Below, piece by piece: positions 1 through 8,321 of a stretch of DNA of 64,000 nt (positions are counted from its first letter, which is position 1; every line of letters starts with the position of its first letter). This stretch comes from Streptomyces sp. NBC_01198 (GTDB lineage: Bacteria; Actinomycetota; Actinomycetes; Streptomycetales; Streptomycetaceae). Location of the stretch: assembly GCF_036010485.1 (NCBI RefSeq), contig NZ_CP108568.1, forward strand, positions 4,099,001-4,163,000, written 5' to 3'. Position numbers and translations under genes: made by a program. The notes under the pieces are model-generated. The model saw only the letters and a program-made list of their open reading frames with translations. It was not told the DNA's origin and searched no databases.

Positions 1-1
1 C

Positions 2-553
2 GGCGACGACGTACGCCGGCTGGTCGGTCTGTGCGCGCAGGACGCCCACGTCTTCGACAGCAGCGTCCGGGAGAATCTGCGGCTCGCCCGGCCCGGCGCG
101 GGCGACGACGACCTGCGGGCCGCACTGGCCGCCGCCCGGCTGGACCTCGACCTCGACACGGCGGTGGGCGAGCACGGCGCCCGGCTGTCCGGCGGGATGC
201 GGCAGCGGCTCGCGCTCGCCCGCGCCCTGCTGGCCGGCTTCCCCGTACTGATCCTGGACGAGCCCGCCGAGCACCTGGACATCGCCACCGCCGACACTCT
301 GACCGCCGACCTGCTGGCGGCCACCCGCGGCCGCGACCGTGCGACGCTGCTGATCACGCACCGCCTGGCCGGGCTCGCGGGGGACGTGGTGGACGAGATC
401 GTCGTGCTCGACGGGGGCCGGGTCGTCCAGCGCGGCACCTACCGCGAACTGGCCGCGTCCGACGGCCCGTTCCGCCGCACCCTGGAGCGCGAGCAGCTCG
501 CCGACGCCCTCGCACGGACCGGCGCCGCGGCGCCGGTGCCCGCCGCGGCCTGA
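2..553 (+). CDS. cydC: Thiol-reductant ABC exporter, CydC-type ATPase domain (3' end only)
   Basis: This is the C-terminal nucleotide-binding domain of an ABC exporter whose start lies outside the window. The open frame runs from base 2 and shows the Q-loop-side segment CAQDAHVFDSSVRENL, the ABC signature LSGGMRQR (about codons 62-69), Walker B LILDEPAEHLD and the H-loop ITHRL. The DAHVFDSSVREN and DEPAEHLD wording is what I recall from actinobacterial CydC proteins, often fused as CydDC, which export cysteine or glutathione to the outer face of the membrane for cytochrome bd assembly. The tail is Ala/Pro-rich and ends in TGA. The Walker A and membrane domain are not visible, so the assignment to CydC rather than another exporter is inference. 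Confidence 0.75.
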   Translation, partial: GDDVRRLVGLCAQDAHVFDSSVRENLRLARPGAGDDDLRAALAAARLDLDLDTAVGEHGARLSGGMRQRLALARALLAGFPVLILDEPAEHLDIATADTLTADLLAATRGRDRATLLITHRLAGLAGDVVDEIVVLDGGRVVQRGTYRELAASDGPFRRTLEREQLADALARTGAAAPVPAAA

Positions 554-699
554 CCGCGGTCCGCCACCCGGCGGGCCGCGGCACCCGCTTGCGGCCGGGT
601 GGGGGCGCGAGGAGGGTGGGAGGTGGAGCGCGACCGGGGTTCCCCGTGCGCGTGCAGGGCGCAGAGCGCCGGCCACGCGCTGCCGAGAGGATGACACCC

Positions 700-990
700 A
701 TGCGGATGCTGCTCACTGCTCGAATGGACACCGAGACGGCGAACCAGTCGGTGACGGACGGCACGATGTCGAAGCTGATGCAGGAATTGGTCGAGGAACT
801 GCGCCCGGAATCCGCCTACTTCACCACGGCGGAAGGCGAGAGGTGCTGCTACATGGTCGTCGACATGAAGGACAGCGCGCAGATGCCGCCGATGCTCGAA
901 CCGTTCTTCCACGCGGGCGGGAAGGTCGATCTGCGGCCGGTCATGACGATGGACGACCTGCAGACCGGGCTGGCCGCCCTCGGGCGCTGA
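700..990 (+). CDS. Small conserved actinobacterial protein, 96 aa, unknown function
   Basis: A 96-residue protein without signal peptide or membrane segment. The ATG at 700 is preceded by GAGAGG at 685-690, nine bases away, which decides this start over the ATG at 691. The N-terminus (MRMLLTARMDTE) and the alternating strand/helix pattern ending in MTMDDLQTGLAALGR resemble small alpha/beta-barrel proteins of the muconolactone isomerase-like type that I recall as hypothetical proteins in streptomycetes. It contains two adjacent cysteines (ERCCYM). No catalytic motif is recognisable and I assign no function. It stands alone between the CydC gene and a second small gene. Confidence 0.8.
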   Translation: MRMLLTARMDTETANQSVTDGTMSKLMQELVEELRPESAYFTTAEGERCCYMVVDMKDSAQMPPMLEPFFHAGGKVDLRPVMTMDDLQTGLAALGR

Positions 991-1178
991 CCTGCTCGTA
1001 TTTCCTGCTCGCGGGAGCTGCCCGGAGCCCTGCAAGGGGCGTCCCCGGGGCGGGATTGCGCCGGACGGGTGGCGTTGGTCTGAAAATCCGCGGACTCGGG
1101 GTGCGGTTCCGGACAATCCGTGCTCGTTTCCTCATCATCGGATTAGTCACTTCGACCGATAAGGAAACGAGAGAGGTC

Positions 1179-1655
1179 ATGGCTGCTACCACTTCCCGTG
1201 TCACCGCGTTCTGGGGCGCTTTCCTGAACGTGCTCATCAAGTGCATCGCCGCGCTGGGCTTCGCGACCCCGGCCCGAATGAAGGCCGCCACGTCCCGGCA
1301 GGCCGCCGGCACGGCCACCGTACCGGCGCAGGCCGTCGCCACCCGGGCGATCGCGGCCGCCGCGCCGGTGGGCGGGTCCGCCGCGCCACCGATGCCGGCC
1401 GGGCGGGTGCTGCTGCCCGCGCCCCGGTCCTCCGAGCGCGGGCGTTCGCTGCCGCCGACGATGAAGCAGCGGATCAGGGCCGAGGCACACGGCTCCTCGC
1501 CCAGCTCGCGCAGCATCGCCGTATCGGCGGAGCGGCTCAGCGACGCCGCGGCCGCGACTGCCGCAGCCGTCGGCGCCGTCGACGAGAGCGCCCTGGACGG
1601 CAAGGCCGCCGCCGACCGCGCCACCCGCCGCCGCGACCGCGCGCTGTGCGGCTGA
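1179..1655 (+). CDS. Small protein with N-terminal hydrophobic segment (DUF6344-like)
   Basis: A 158-residue protein. The start ATG at 1179 has GAGAGG seven bases upstream. Residues about 8-28 (AFWGAFLNVLIKCIAALGFA) form a hydrophobic helix, followed by an Ala/Pro-rich stretch and a conserved-looking patch LPPTMKQRIRAEAHGSSPSS around residues 95-114. From memory this patch marks a Streptomyces family listed as DUF6344. Its function is unknown. The C-terminus is charged (ATRRRDRALCG). A 21-bp tandem repeat starts about 35 bp after the stop codon. Confidence 0.65.
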   Translation: MAATTSRVTAFWGAFLNVLIKCIAALGFATPARMKAATSRQAAGTATVPAQAVATRAIAAAAPVGGSAAPPMPAGRVLLPAPRSSERGRSLPPTMKQRIRAEAHGSSPSSRSIAVSAERLSDAAAATAAAVGAVDESALDGKAAADRATRRRDRALCG

Positions 1656-1688
1656 CGGCGGACGTGCTTTCCGCGCCCGCACGGAGCT

Positions 1689-1781
1689 CGTACGGACCGG
1701 CGCACCGCTCGTACGGGTCAGCTCACCTGCCGTACGGATCAGCTCACCTGCCGTACGGACCGGCTCACCGCTCTCGTACGG
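1689..1781. repeat. 21-bp tandem repeat in a gene-free interval (1656-2038)
   Basis: The motif CGTACGG recurs at 1689, 1710, 1731 and 1752, exactly 21 bases apart, with a fifth copy at 1775 after a 23-base step. Units read roughly CGTACGGACCGGCTCACCGCT with a few substitutions. The rest of the 383-bp interval between the DUF6344-like gene and the HAD gene shows no convincing gene. Near its 3' end there is a purine-rich ribosome site for the HAD gene. Confidence 0.85.
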
Positions 1782-2038
1782 ACCACCGCATCACCAGGTC
1801 GGCGGACGCCACCGCGTCAGCGCGACGCCCTTGGGCGGCGACGACGACCGTCCCGGAACGTGACCCGGATCACCCCCGCGTCACCCGGAGCAGCACCCGG
1901 AACGCCACGCAGATCGCCACCCAGACCGTCCCACTGAACGCCTTCCCGAGGTCCTGACACCCGCATCGCCCGGCTCGGCTGAGCACGTATCCGCACTTTT
2001 GTGCGGACAAGCGCGGCGGATACGGGAGGATGGGAGAT

Positions 2039-2932
2039 GTGACCTCAGCCATCGGTGCCCCCGGCGGGCCGTCCAGTTCGCCCGACGAGCACCCCCAGAC
2101 TCATGATCACGACGACTTCGCCGTCACCTCGCCACGGCTGATCGCCACCGACCTGGACGGAACGTTGCTGCGCAACGACCGGACCGTGTCGCCGCGGACG
2201 ATCGCCGCGCTGGCCGCCGCAGAAGCGGCCGGTATCGAGGTCTTCTTCGTCACCGGACGCCCCGCCCGGTGGATGGGCGTGGTCGCCGAACACCTCGCAG
2301 GACACGGAATGGCGATCCTCGCCAACGGTGCCGCGGTCTACGACCTGCGTGCGCACCGGCTGATCGAGGCCTTTCCGCTGCCCGAGGACGACGCGCTCGC
2401 GGTCGCGCACGCCCTGCGTGCCGCGCTGCCCGGCACGCGTTTCGCGGTCGAGCGCGCCGGCAGCTTCCGGCGCGAGCCCGACTACGGCGCCATCGAGCCC
2501 GACGTCGCGCGGCACGCGGCCATCGACGTGCTGCTCTCCGAGGACCGTGCGCAGCCGCTGCTGAAACTGCTGGCCAAGCATCCGTCGATCGACCCCGACG
2601 ACTTCCTGGCGACGGCCCTCTCGATCGCCGGCGGACGCGTCGAGATCACCCGGTCGAGTGACTACGCCCTGCTCGAGGTCAGCGGCGCGGGCGTCAGCAA
2701 GGCCACCACGCTGGCGCGGTGCTGCGCCGAGCGCGGGGTGACGGCGGCCGAGGTGGTCGCTTTCGGCGACATGCCCAACGACCTGGCGATGCTCGGCTGG
2801 GCCGGTACGTCCTACGCCGTCGCCAACGCGCACCCCGACGTCCTGGCCGCCACCACCCGCCGGACGGTGGCGAACGAGGACGACGGGGTGGCGCGGGTGA
2901 TCGAGCGGATCGTCGCGGCCCGCCACAACTGA
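2039..2932 (+). CDS. Cof-type HAD-IIB family phosphatase
   Basis: A sugar-phosphate or nucleotide phosphatase of the haloacid dehalogenase superfamily, subclass IIB. Motif I DLDGTLL lies near residues 38-44 with the Asp nucleophile. Motif II is the TGR in FFVTGRPARW, followed by a cap domain with the usual IIB length. Motif III/IV GDMPND is near residues 243-248. The GTG at 2039 lies nine bases after GGAGG (2025-2029), whereas the in-frame ATG at 2030 abuts the ribosome site, so GTG is preferred. The natural substrate cannot be read from sequence. A second HAD-IIB protein lies downstream of serS in this window. The gene converges with the VOC gene, with 10 bp between stop codons. Confidence 0.9.
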   Translation: MTSAIGAPGGPSSSPDEHPQTHDHDDFAVTSPRLIATDLDGTLLRNDRTVSPRTIAALAAAEAAGIEVFFVTGRPARWMGVVAEHLAGHGMAILANGAAVYDLRAHRLIEAFPLPEDDALAVAHALRAALPGTRFAVERAGSFRREPDYGAIEPDVARHAAIDVLLSEDRAQPLLKLLAKHPSIDPDDFLATALSIAGGRVEITRSSDYALLEVSGAGVSKATTLARCCAERGVTAAEVVAFGDMPNDLAMLGWAGTSYAVANAHPDVLAATTRRTVANEDDGVARVIERIVAARHN

Positions 2933-2942
2933 GCGCCTGCGC

Positions 2943-3725
2943 TCAGCTCTTCTCCTCGGCGACGACCGCGAAGACCCCGCCCTGCGGGTCCTGGACCACG
3001 GCCAGCCGGCCGACCTTGTCCATGTCGAACGGCGGCGCGATCACCGTCCCGTTCCGGCGCACCAGCGCGTCGACGACGCTGTCGGTGTCGTCCACCGCGA
3101 AGTTGACAAGCCAGTGCGGCGGGGTGCCCTCGGGCAGGTTCTCCATGCCCATGACGCCGCCGATGCTGCGCCCGTTGACCTGGAAGCCCTCGAATTCCGG
3201 CATCTCCGGCATCGGGCCCGCGGTCAGGCCGAGAACGGCGGAGTAGAACGCCCCGGCGCCGGCGGGGTCGGGGCTGTGCAGCTGGCTCCAGACCAGGGCC
3301 CCGTGCTCGTTGACGATCCCGGCGCCCTTGAACTCGCGCGCCTGCCAGGCACCGAAGACCGCGCCGAACGGGTCGGCGGCGACGAACATCCGCCCCAGCT
3401 CCATGACGTCGGAGGTCGGCATGATCACCGTGCCGCCGTTGGCCTTGACCGCCGCCTCGGTGGCGTCGGCGTCGTCCACCGCGAAGTACGTGGTCCACGC
3501 GACCGGCGGGACCGGCTGGTCGCCCATCGCCATGGCCTTCATCAGGCCGGCGACCGGCTGGCCCTTCTGCGTACAGACCGAGTAGCCGCCGTACTCCTCG
3601 GGTCCGACCTCGCCCTGCCAGCCGAAGAGGTCACGGTAGAAGTCCAGCCCTGCTTGCTGGTCGGGCACCATGAGGTCGATCCAGCACGGTGTGCCGGGTG
3701 CGTAGGGGCCGGTGACTTCGGACAT
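2943..3725 (-). CDS. VOC family protein with two glyoxalase-like domains
   Basis: A 260-residue protein made of two tandem vicinal-oxygen-chelate (glyoxalase/bleomycin-resistance) modules at about residues 8-120 and 140-255. Each opens with a short strand (PCWIDLMVPD; LVWSQLHSPD) followed by the AFYxxLFGW/AFYSAVLGL helix. The start MSEVTGPYAPG is supported by GGAGG ten bases upstream. Homologues in streptomycetes are annotated VOC or 27-kDa antigen-like; their ligand is usually unknown. The regular metal-ligand pattern is not obvious, so a binding role is as likely as catalysis. It forms a single-gene unit, followed in the same orientation only after a 190-bp gap. Confidence 0.85.
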   Translation of the reverse strand: MSEVTGPYAPGTPCWIDLMVPDQQAGLDFYRDLFGWQGEVGPEEYGGYSVCTQKGQPVAGLMKAMAMGDQPVPPVAWTTYFAVDDADATEAAVKANGGTVIMPTSDVMELGRMFVAADPFGAVFGAWQAREFKGAGIVNEHGALVWSQLHSPDPAGAGAFYSAVLGLTAGPMPEMPEFEGFQVNGRSIGGVMGMENLPEGTPPHWLVNFAVDDTDSVVDALVRRNGTVIAPPFDMDKVGRLAVVQDPQGGVFAVVAEEKS

Positions 3726-3916
3726 CTGGCGCCTCCATGAGTGGTTCCGGGGTGCCACGGGGGCCCCGGTGCGGAATGTGCCGCCACCCCGGCCGGACGA
3801 CCGGGTGGCCATGTTCCCGATAGACCACCCTCCCCGCCGCCCGGCTCTCCCGCTACCCGAACACGCGATCCCCGCACACTCGTCACCCGCCCGTGGCAGG
3901 GTGGCCGCCGGACCCC

Positions 3917-4735
3917 TTACGCGAAAGCGGCGCTGTGCCCGGCCGCCCAGTCCGCGAAGGTCCCCGCGGGGCGGCCCAGTACGCGCTCGACGTCCGAGGC
4001 CACCGCCTGCTCGGCGGGCAGCGGCTCGCCCAGGATGCCGAGGGTGGCGTCGACCACCGGCTCCGGCATGAAGCCCAGCATCTGCTCCCTGGCCTCGGCC
4101 CTGCTCTGCTCCACGAAGTCCACCGGCTCGCCGATGGCCGTACCGATCGCCGCCGCCCGCTCGCGCGGCGAGAGGGCGGCGGGCCCGGTGAGCTCGTACG
4201 TACGCCCGGCGTGCTCCTCCCCGCGCAGCACGGTGGCTGCGACCTGCGCGACGTCGGCGGGGTCGACCGCGGGCAGCGCCACGTCGCCGAAGGGGGCGAA
4301 GACCGTCCGCCGGGTGCGTACCGTCTCGGCCCAGGCGAAGGCGTTGGAGGCGAAACCACCCGGTCGCAGCACGGTCCAGTCCAGACCGGAGTCCCGTACC
4401 GCCCCTTCGAAGCCGGCCGCGTGCGCGTACGCCTGCGGCCGCGTACCGGCGCCCTGTGAGGAGAGCAGCACCACCCGGCGCACCCCGCCGGACTTCGCCG
4501 CGTCCAGCACGGCGTGCGGGTCGTCGCCCGCGACCAGCAGGAAGAGCGCGTCGGCGCCGTCGAAGGCGGGCCGCAGGCTGTCCGGCGCCGCCAGGTCCCC
4601 CCGCCGGTGGGCGACGCCGGCGGCTGCCGCCTCCGCCCCACGCCGTGACACCGCGACCACCTCTTCGCCCGCCGCGGCGAGCGCGCCGACGATCTGCCGT
4701 CCGACGTTTCCGGTCGCTCCGGTCACCACGATCAT
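3917..4735 (-). CDS. NmrA-like NAD(P)-binding oxidoreductase (QorB-type)
   Basis: A 272-residue atypical short-chain dehydrogenase. The N-terminus MIVVTGATGNVGRQIV carries the GxxGxxG dinucleotide-binding motif at about residues 6-12, followed by the usual Asp/Arg-rich second strand (AVSRRGAE). The substrate half includes the VLLSSQGAG and DWTVLRPGGF blocks common in NmrA/QorB proteins, which reduce quinones or act as redox sensors. The ATG at 4735 is preferred over the GTG at 4741 because GGGAG lies five bases before the ATG. A palindromic AT-rich element lies 50-75 bp upstream. The usual HxlR partner regulator is not present next to it. Confidence 0.85.
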   Translation of the reverse strand: MIVVTGATGNVGRQIVGALAAAGEEVVAVSRRGAEAAAAGVAHRRGDLAAPDSLRPAFDGADALFLLVAGDDPHAVLDAAKSGGVRRVVLLSSQGAGTRPQAYAHAAGFEGAVRDSGLDWTVLRPGGFASNAFAWAETVRTRRTVFAPFGDVALPAVDPADVAQVAATVLRGEEHAGRTYELTGPAALSPRERAAAIGTAIGEPVDFVEQSRAEAREQMLGFMPEPVVDATLGILGEPLPAEQAVASDVERVLGRPAGTFADWAAGHSAAFA

Positions 4736-4787
4736 GATCACTCCCAGGTCCGATGTCCCGTTGACCCGATGAAGCTAACAGCGTGGT

Positions 4788-4812
4788 GATAGTAGGTACC
4801 TAGAGGATAGTA
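4788..4812. promoter_or_regulatory. Possible operator/promoter of the NmrA-like gene
   Basis: A locally AT-rich stretch contains the perfect palindrome TAGGTACCTA (4793-4802) flanked by direct repeats GATAGTA at 4788-4794 and 4806-4812, 18 bases apart. QorB/NmrA genes are commonly controlled by HxlR regulators binding GTAC-containing repeats. The link here is inference from position. Confidence 0.35.
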
Positions 4813-4893
4813 ATGGGATTCCGCGCCTACGGTGTCGGCTCGTTGAGTGCGTGCTGAGCCGCTCAGGCCCAGGCCGCCGGGGTGCCCGGCGGC

Positions 4894-5793
4894 TCAGCCG
4901 CCCAGTTGCGCCAGGCCCTCGGTCGCGATGCGCTCGAAGACCTTCGGGTCGGTGGCGAAGTCCGAGTCCGGGATCGGGTGGTGCAGCACGATCTCGGTGA
5001 TGCCCAGCTCGGCGTGCCGCCCGGCGAAGTCCACGAAGGCGTCGACCGATTCCAGCGGGCCGTTCCGCTCGGGCGTGAAACCGGTGAGCAGGATGCGCTC
5101 CAGCTCGCCCGTGTCCCGCCCTGCGGCCGCACACGCCGCGCCCAGCCGCTCGATCTGCCCGCCGATCGCCGCCCGCGACTGCGCCGGCGTCCCGCTCTCG
5201 AACAGCGCCGGGTCCCCGGTGGTCACCCAGGCCTGCCCGAAGCGCGCCGCGAGGGCGAGCCCGCGCGGCCCGGTCGCCGCCACGGCGAAGGGCAGCCTCG
5301 GCCGCTGCACGCACCCGGGGATGTTCCGCGCCTCCTCGGCCGCGTAGTACGTGCCGCGCTCGCTGACCGCGCCCTGCGTCAGCAACCGGTCGAGCAGCGC
5401 GACGAACTCCGCGAACCGCTCCGCCCGCTCGCGCGGCGTCCACGCCTCCTGCCCGAGCACGGTGGCGTCGAACCCGGTGCCGCCCGCCCCGATGCCCAGC
5501 ACGACCCGCCCGCCGGAGATGTCGTCGAGCGACATGAGGTCCTTGGCGAGCGTGACCGGATGCCGGAAGTTCGGCGACGTCACCAGTGTCCCGAGCCTGA
5601 TCCGCCCGGTCGCGGCCGCCGCCGCCGTGAGGGTCGGCACCGCCCCGAACCACGGCTCGTCCCTGAAGGTCCGCCACGACAGGTGGTCGTAGGTGTACGC
5701 GGCGTGAAACCCGAGAGCCTCGGCCCGCTGCCACACCTCCCGTCCCTGCTCGTGCCAGCGGTAGATCGGCAGGATCACGGTGCTCAGTCGCAT
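4894..5793 (-). CDS. LLM class flavin-dependent oxidoreductase (intact copy)
   Basis: A 299-residue luciferase-like monooxygenase, probably F420- or FMN-dependent. It shows the family opening MRLSTVILPIYRW, the DHLSWRTF segment, LGTLVTSPNFRHPVTLAKDL and GGRVVLGIGAGG, and ends with ITEIVLHHPIPDS. Length is normal for the family. It matters here because its first ~70 codons are repeated three more times downstream (near 7.9, 16.6 and 19.3 kb) as truncated copies. The intact gene differs from those copies at shared positions (QRAEALGF against RRAEELGF; AAATGRIRLG against AAVTERIRLG), so the copies are not simple duplicates of this gene. Its natural substrate is unknown. Confidence 0.9.
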   Translation of the reverse strand: MRLSTVILPIYRWHEQGREVWQRAEALGFHAAYTYDHLSWRTFRDEPWFGAVPTLTAAAAATGRIRLGTLVTSPNFRHPVTLAKDLMSLDDISGGRVVLGIGAGGTGFDATVLGQEAWTPRERAERFAEFVALLDRLLTQGAVSERGTYYAAEEARNIPGCVQRPRLPFAVAATGPRGLALAARFGQAWVTTGDPALFESGTPAQSRAAIGGQIERLGAACAAAGRDTGELERILLTGFTPERNGPLESVDAFVDFAGRHAELGITEIVLHHPIPDSDFATDPKVFERIATEGLAQLGG

Positions 5794-5912
5794 GGGCCGA
5801 GCCTAACCGGGAACGACGCGAGCCCCTTCGGACGTAGGTCACCGCTCACGCAGGGGGCGTTCGCTCGCTGGCGCCAGTGGCCAACCGACCACTGGCGCAC
5901 ACGCGCCGCTAC

Positions 5913-6905
5913 TCAGTCGTCCCGGCCCCGAGTGACCACGAATTCCGTTCCATCGAGCGTCGCACCGATCTGCGTTTCGGCCCACTTGGCGAGGAGGGCC
6001 GGCCGCTGCTCCACCTCGTCCAGAAGGCGGGTGAGTCTGTCAGCACCTGGCGAGGCTGGAAGTTCGCAGCGAACGGCTGCGATGCCCGTCGCGCTGCTCC
6101 ACTCCTCTTCATCGGGGTCATCAGGTTCCCAGCGGCAGATATCGATCTCCCACGCCTCGGTGTCCCGCTTGCCGAGGTTCGGCGCCTGGATCGAGAGGGA
6201 GTAGCCGTCCGAGTCGTATGGCTCCGGGAAGATACTGAGGGGTGCGTAGTCCAGCGTGGCCTGCTCGCTGGAGCGTCGAGCATGCGCAGTAGCGAGCTCG
6301 CGCAGGTTTTTGACCGCCTGCGTGCGCTCTTGGGAGGAGATACCGTCTTCCAGGCGGTCCAGTTGCTCCCGGACCTCGATGCCCAGCATCTCCATCCCGC
6401 CGTCGTACGCCACGAATGGGCGGCCGAAATCCCAGTCCCGCCGGTTCTCCGTCTCCGGCGCAGGGACGCCCTCCGAGTATTCCGCCAGCGCGTCGCGCAG
6501 TTCGCGCGCCTCCGTCTCCAGTTCCGCATTGACCGCAGTGAGGACGGGCGGGGGCACCACGGACATGGCATCGTCGAGATCGCTCAGCGCCCGGTGAAGC
6601 TCTAGGCAGACGTACTCGTACCACAGGCTGTGCGTACCTCTCAGGAGGTCAGCACGCGCATCCCGATCTGTCAGCGCAATCAGGTGCCTTCTCGGATAAC
6701 TGTTGACGCGGCGCTCACGGCGATCGAAAACACTCAACGGGACGGTGGTGAGGGCGGAGATCCGGTTGAGCGCGTAGACAATCGGCGCTGCGAGCGCAGG
6801 AGTACTCAGGCTCGTCACGGTGGACGATGCAACACCGCCCGGTCCGTCATAGGTCGCCAGAATCTGCGACTTTCCGCGGTTGGCATGCTGAGAGTAAATG
6901 GTCAT
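5913..6905 (-). CDS. Unrecognised 330-aa protein in the first slot of the island
   Basis: A soluble acidic protein of unknown family. The ATG at 6905 follows GAGAGG with a six-base spacer, giving MTIYSQHANRGKSQILATYDG. No signal peptide or membrane segment is apparent. It has a helical Glu/Leu-rich middle (about residues 125-210) and a C-terminal region with many Asp/Glu/Trp residues. It sits between the intact LLM gene and the first toxin-antitoxin pair and is transcribed away from the latter. By eye its codons are less G+C-rich than those of flanking housekeeping genes, which fits acquisition by transfer. I do not recognise it; its place in a defence island makes a defence-related role possible but unproven. 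Confidence 0.75.
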   Translation of the reverse strand: MTIYSQHANRGKSQILATYDGPGGVASSTVTSLSTPALAAPIVYALNRISALTTVPLSVFDRRERRVNSYPRRHLIALTDRDARADLLRGTHSLWYEYVCLELHRALSDLDDAMSVVPPPVLTAVNAELETEARELRDALAEYSEGVPAPETENRRDWDFGRPFVAYDGGMEMLGIEVREQLDRLEDGISSQERTQAVKNLRELATAHARRSSEQATLDYAPLSIFPEPYDSDGYSLSIQAPNLGKRDTEAWEIDICRWEPDDPDEEEWSSATGIAAVRCELPASPGADRLTRLLDEVEQRPALLAKWAETQIGATLDGTEFVVTRGRDD

Positions 6906-7157
6906 TCGGCACCTCTCGACCACTGCGCTGATGACAGCTCACTGGTCACGCTGTGGTTGCGGTGGCGAGAGTGTGTTCCGACGCTCCGTGCCTTGAAGTA
7001 ATCAGCGGTTGTCCAGGCGCTGTCCCGGACTCCTTGCCTAGGCAACGGTAGCGCGCACCGCAATCAGGTGGAGGCGACTCTGAGAGTTCGTACGAGGATG
7101 CTCACGACACCGGTGAGGACCCGACGCACACCTCGCGGGTAGCCTGGCCTTCAAGCA

Positions 7158-7188
7158 AGTGTTCACACATCATGTACTACACTGGATG
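7158..7188 (+). promoter_or_regulatory. Possible autoregulated, leaderless promoter of toxin-antitoxin pair 1
   Basis: The region just before the antitoxin ATG (7191) holds TACACT at 7178-7183, which would place the transcript start at or beside the ATG. It also holds the inverted half-sites AGTGT (7158-7162) and ACACT (7179-7183). No purine-rich ribosome site is seen. RHH antitoxins generally repress their own promoter by binding such repeats. Confidence 0.35.
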
Positions 7189-7190
7189 TC

Positions 7191-7472
7191 ATGGATACTC
7201 CCCGCTCCGGCAAAACCCGGGTCACCAGCGTCTCACTGCGTGCGGAGACCCTGGAGGCGATTCGCTCGCGCGCGGGCAAACAGGGTGTGTCCTCGTACAT
7301 CGAGGAAGCTGTCCAGCGTCAGCTCCAGCGTGAGGCTGTGGACGAGTACATCGCGGAGTACGAGGCTGAGCATGGTCCCATCGACCAGGCCGAGGTGGCG
7401 GCGCGGGCGGAGAGAATCAGGGCCCACCACGCGGCTCACCGTGGCGAGGCCACGCCGGCGGACGCTGCGTGA
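7191..7472 (+). CDS. RHH (CopG/VapB-like) antitoxin, pair 1
   Basis: A 93-residue protein with a ribbon-helix-helix N-terminus: the strand TRVTSVSLR (about residues 9-17) followed by helices ETLEAIRSRAG and SSYIEEAVQRQL. The C-terminal half is a charged helix (DEYIAEYEAEHGPIDQ) of the kind that wraps the toxin. It overlaps the PIN toxin gene by four bases (GTGA), which implies translational coupling. Known family role: neutralise the toxin and repress the operon. It shares the final helical block YEAEHG with the second antitoxin (YEDEHGSFSEEE) 11 kb away, so the two pairs look related. Confidence 0.85.
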   Translation: MDTPRSGKTRVTSVSLRAETLEAIRSRAGKQGVSSYIEEAVQRQLQREAVDEYIAEYEAEHGPIDQAEVAARAERIRAHHAAHRGEATPADAA

Positions 7473-7861
7473 GCGGCACCCTCGTTCTGGACAGCGAGGC
7501 CCTGTCCAAGCTGGCGAGGCGGCACAGCGACATGACGGTCTGGCTGGACGTGGCTCGCAGCCTCGACCTGCTGATCGTGACCAGTGCGGCAACCCTGGTC
7601 GAGGCGCGCGATCCCAAGGTCGTACAAGCGGTGTTCGACTTCGCGGTCTCCCTCACAAAGGTGCGACCGATCACGGAAGAGACCGCCCGCGCGGCGAGCA
7701 AGCTTCTGGCCGCCGAGGGACTTCATGGTCACAAGTACGCCATCGACGCGATGCTGGCTGCCACCGCGCACGCGGAACACGGCGATGTGACCATCGTGAC
7801 CAGTGACGTGGATGACCTGCGCCGACTGTGCCATCCGCGAATCGCGATCGAGCCGATCTGA
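7469..7861 (+). CDS. PIN-domain ribonuclease toxin, pair 1
   Basis: A 130-residue VapC-like protein. Acidic residues expected for the PIN active site are present: Asp in VLDSEAL near residue 8, Glu in LVEARD near 45, Asp in YAIDAML near 93 and Asp in TSDVDDL near 112. The GTG start overlaps the antitoxin stop. PIN toxins cut RNA, often tRNA, when the antitoxin is degraded. The stop codon is followed 30 bp later by the repeated leader and the first truncated LLM copy. The block GLHGHKYAIDA is identical in toxin 2. Confidence 0.88.
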   Translation: MSGTLVLDSEALSKLARRHSDMTVWLDVARSLDLLIVTSAATLVEARDPKVVQAVFDFAVSLTKVRPITEETARAASKLLAAEGLHGHKYAIDAMLAATAHAEHGDVTIVTSDVDDLRRLCHPRIAIEPI

Positions 7862-7890
7862 GGTCTTCGGACAGGCGACGGCTCCTGCTG

Positions 7891-7941
7891 CGATTCCCGC
7901 AAGTCAGCCCGTGATACATGAACGAGGCTTGACCGAGGTCA
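7891..7941. repeat. Island boundary leader, copy A
   Basis: First of three near-identical leaders. Its core is CGCAAGTCAGC followed by CGTGATRCATGAACG, then a GCTTGACC block that runs directly into the truncated LLM sequence at GGTCACCAG. Matching leaders lie at 16581-16630 and 19308-19348. Each sits 10-30 bp after the stop codon of the preceding cargo gene. The sequence is not part of the intact LLM gene, which continues differently at the same codon. Confidence 0.85.
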
Positions 7942-8152
7942 CCAGCGTGCCGAGCCGGATCCGCTCCGTGACGGCGGCGGCCGCCGTCAGCGTCGGCACC
8001 GCCCCGAACCACGGCTCGTCCCTGAAGGTCCGCCACGACAGGTGGTCGTAGGTGTACGCGGCGTGGAAGCCCAACTCCTCGGCGCGCCGCCACACCTCCC
8101 GGCCCTGCTCGTGCCAGCGGTAGATCGGCAGGATCACGGTGCTCAGAAGCAT
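7904..8152 (-). pseudogene. Truncated 5' copy of an LLM oxidoreductase gene (copy A)
   Basis: An 82-codon reading frame that starts with an ATG at 8152 and matches the first ~70 residues of the intact LLM protein (ILPIYRWHEQGREVW, AAYTYDHLSWRTF), then leaves homology after LGTLVTS and ends in VKPRSCITG from the leader. The flavin-binding barrel is missing, so it cannot be a working enzyme. This copy keeps an open frame and its start codon; copies B and C carry frameshifts. The remaining intergenic sequence to 8321 shows no other gene and must hold the promoter of the Jet operon. Confidence 0.88.
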
Positions 8153-8321
8153 GGGGACGACGATAAGGCCCGCGCGGTCTCCGTCGTCAGCATCAGACCG
8201 TCCGGGAACGGTATCCGCCACGAGAGGCTGTGGCCCCCGGCCCTGGCAGGGTACGAGGTCCGCGGCAGTCGTATCGCCCGTTCGGTGAAGCTGGCAGGGG
8301 GAGCGCTTGGCACCCTGCACA

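Noticed and set aside
7904..8152. Functional short paralogue of the LLM oxidoreductase
   Set aside because: The frame ends after about 70 homologous residues, before most of the barrel, and its end comes from the repeated leader.
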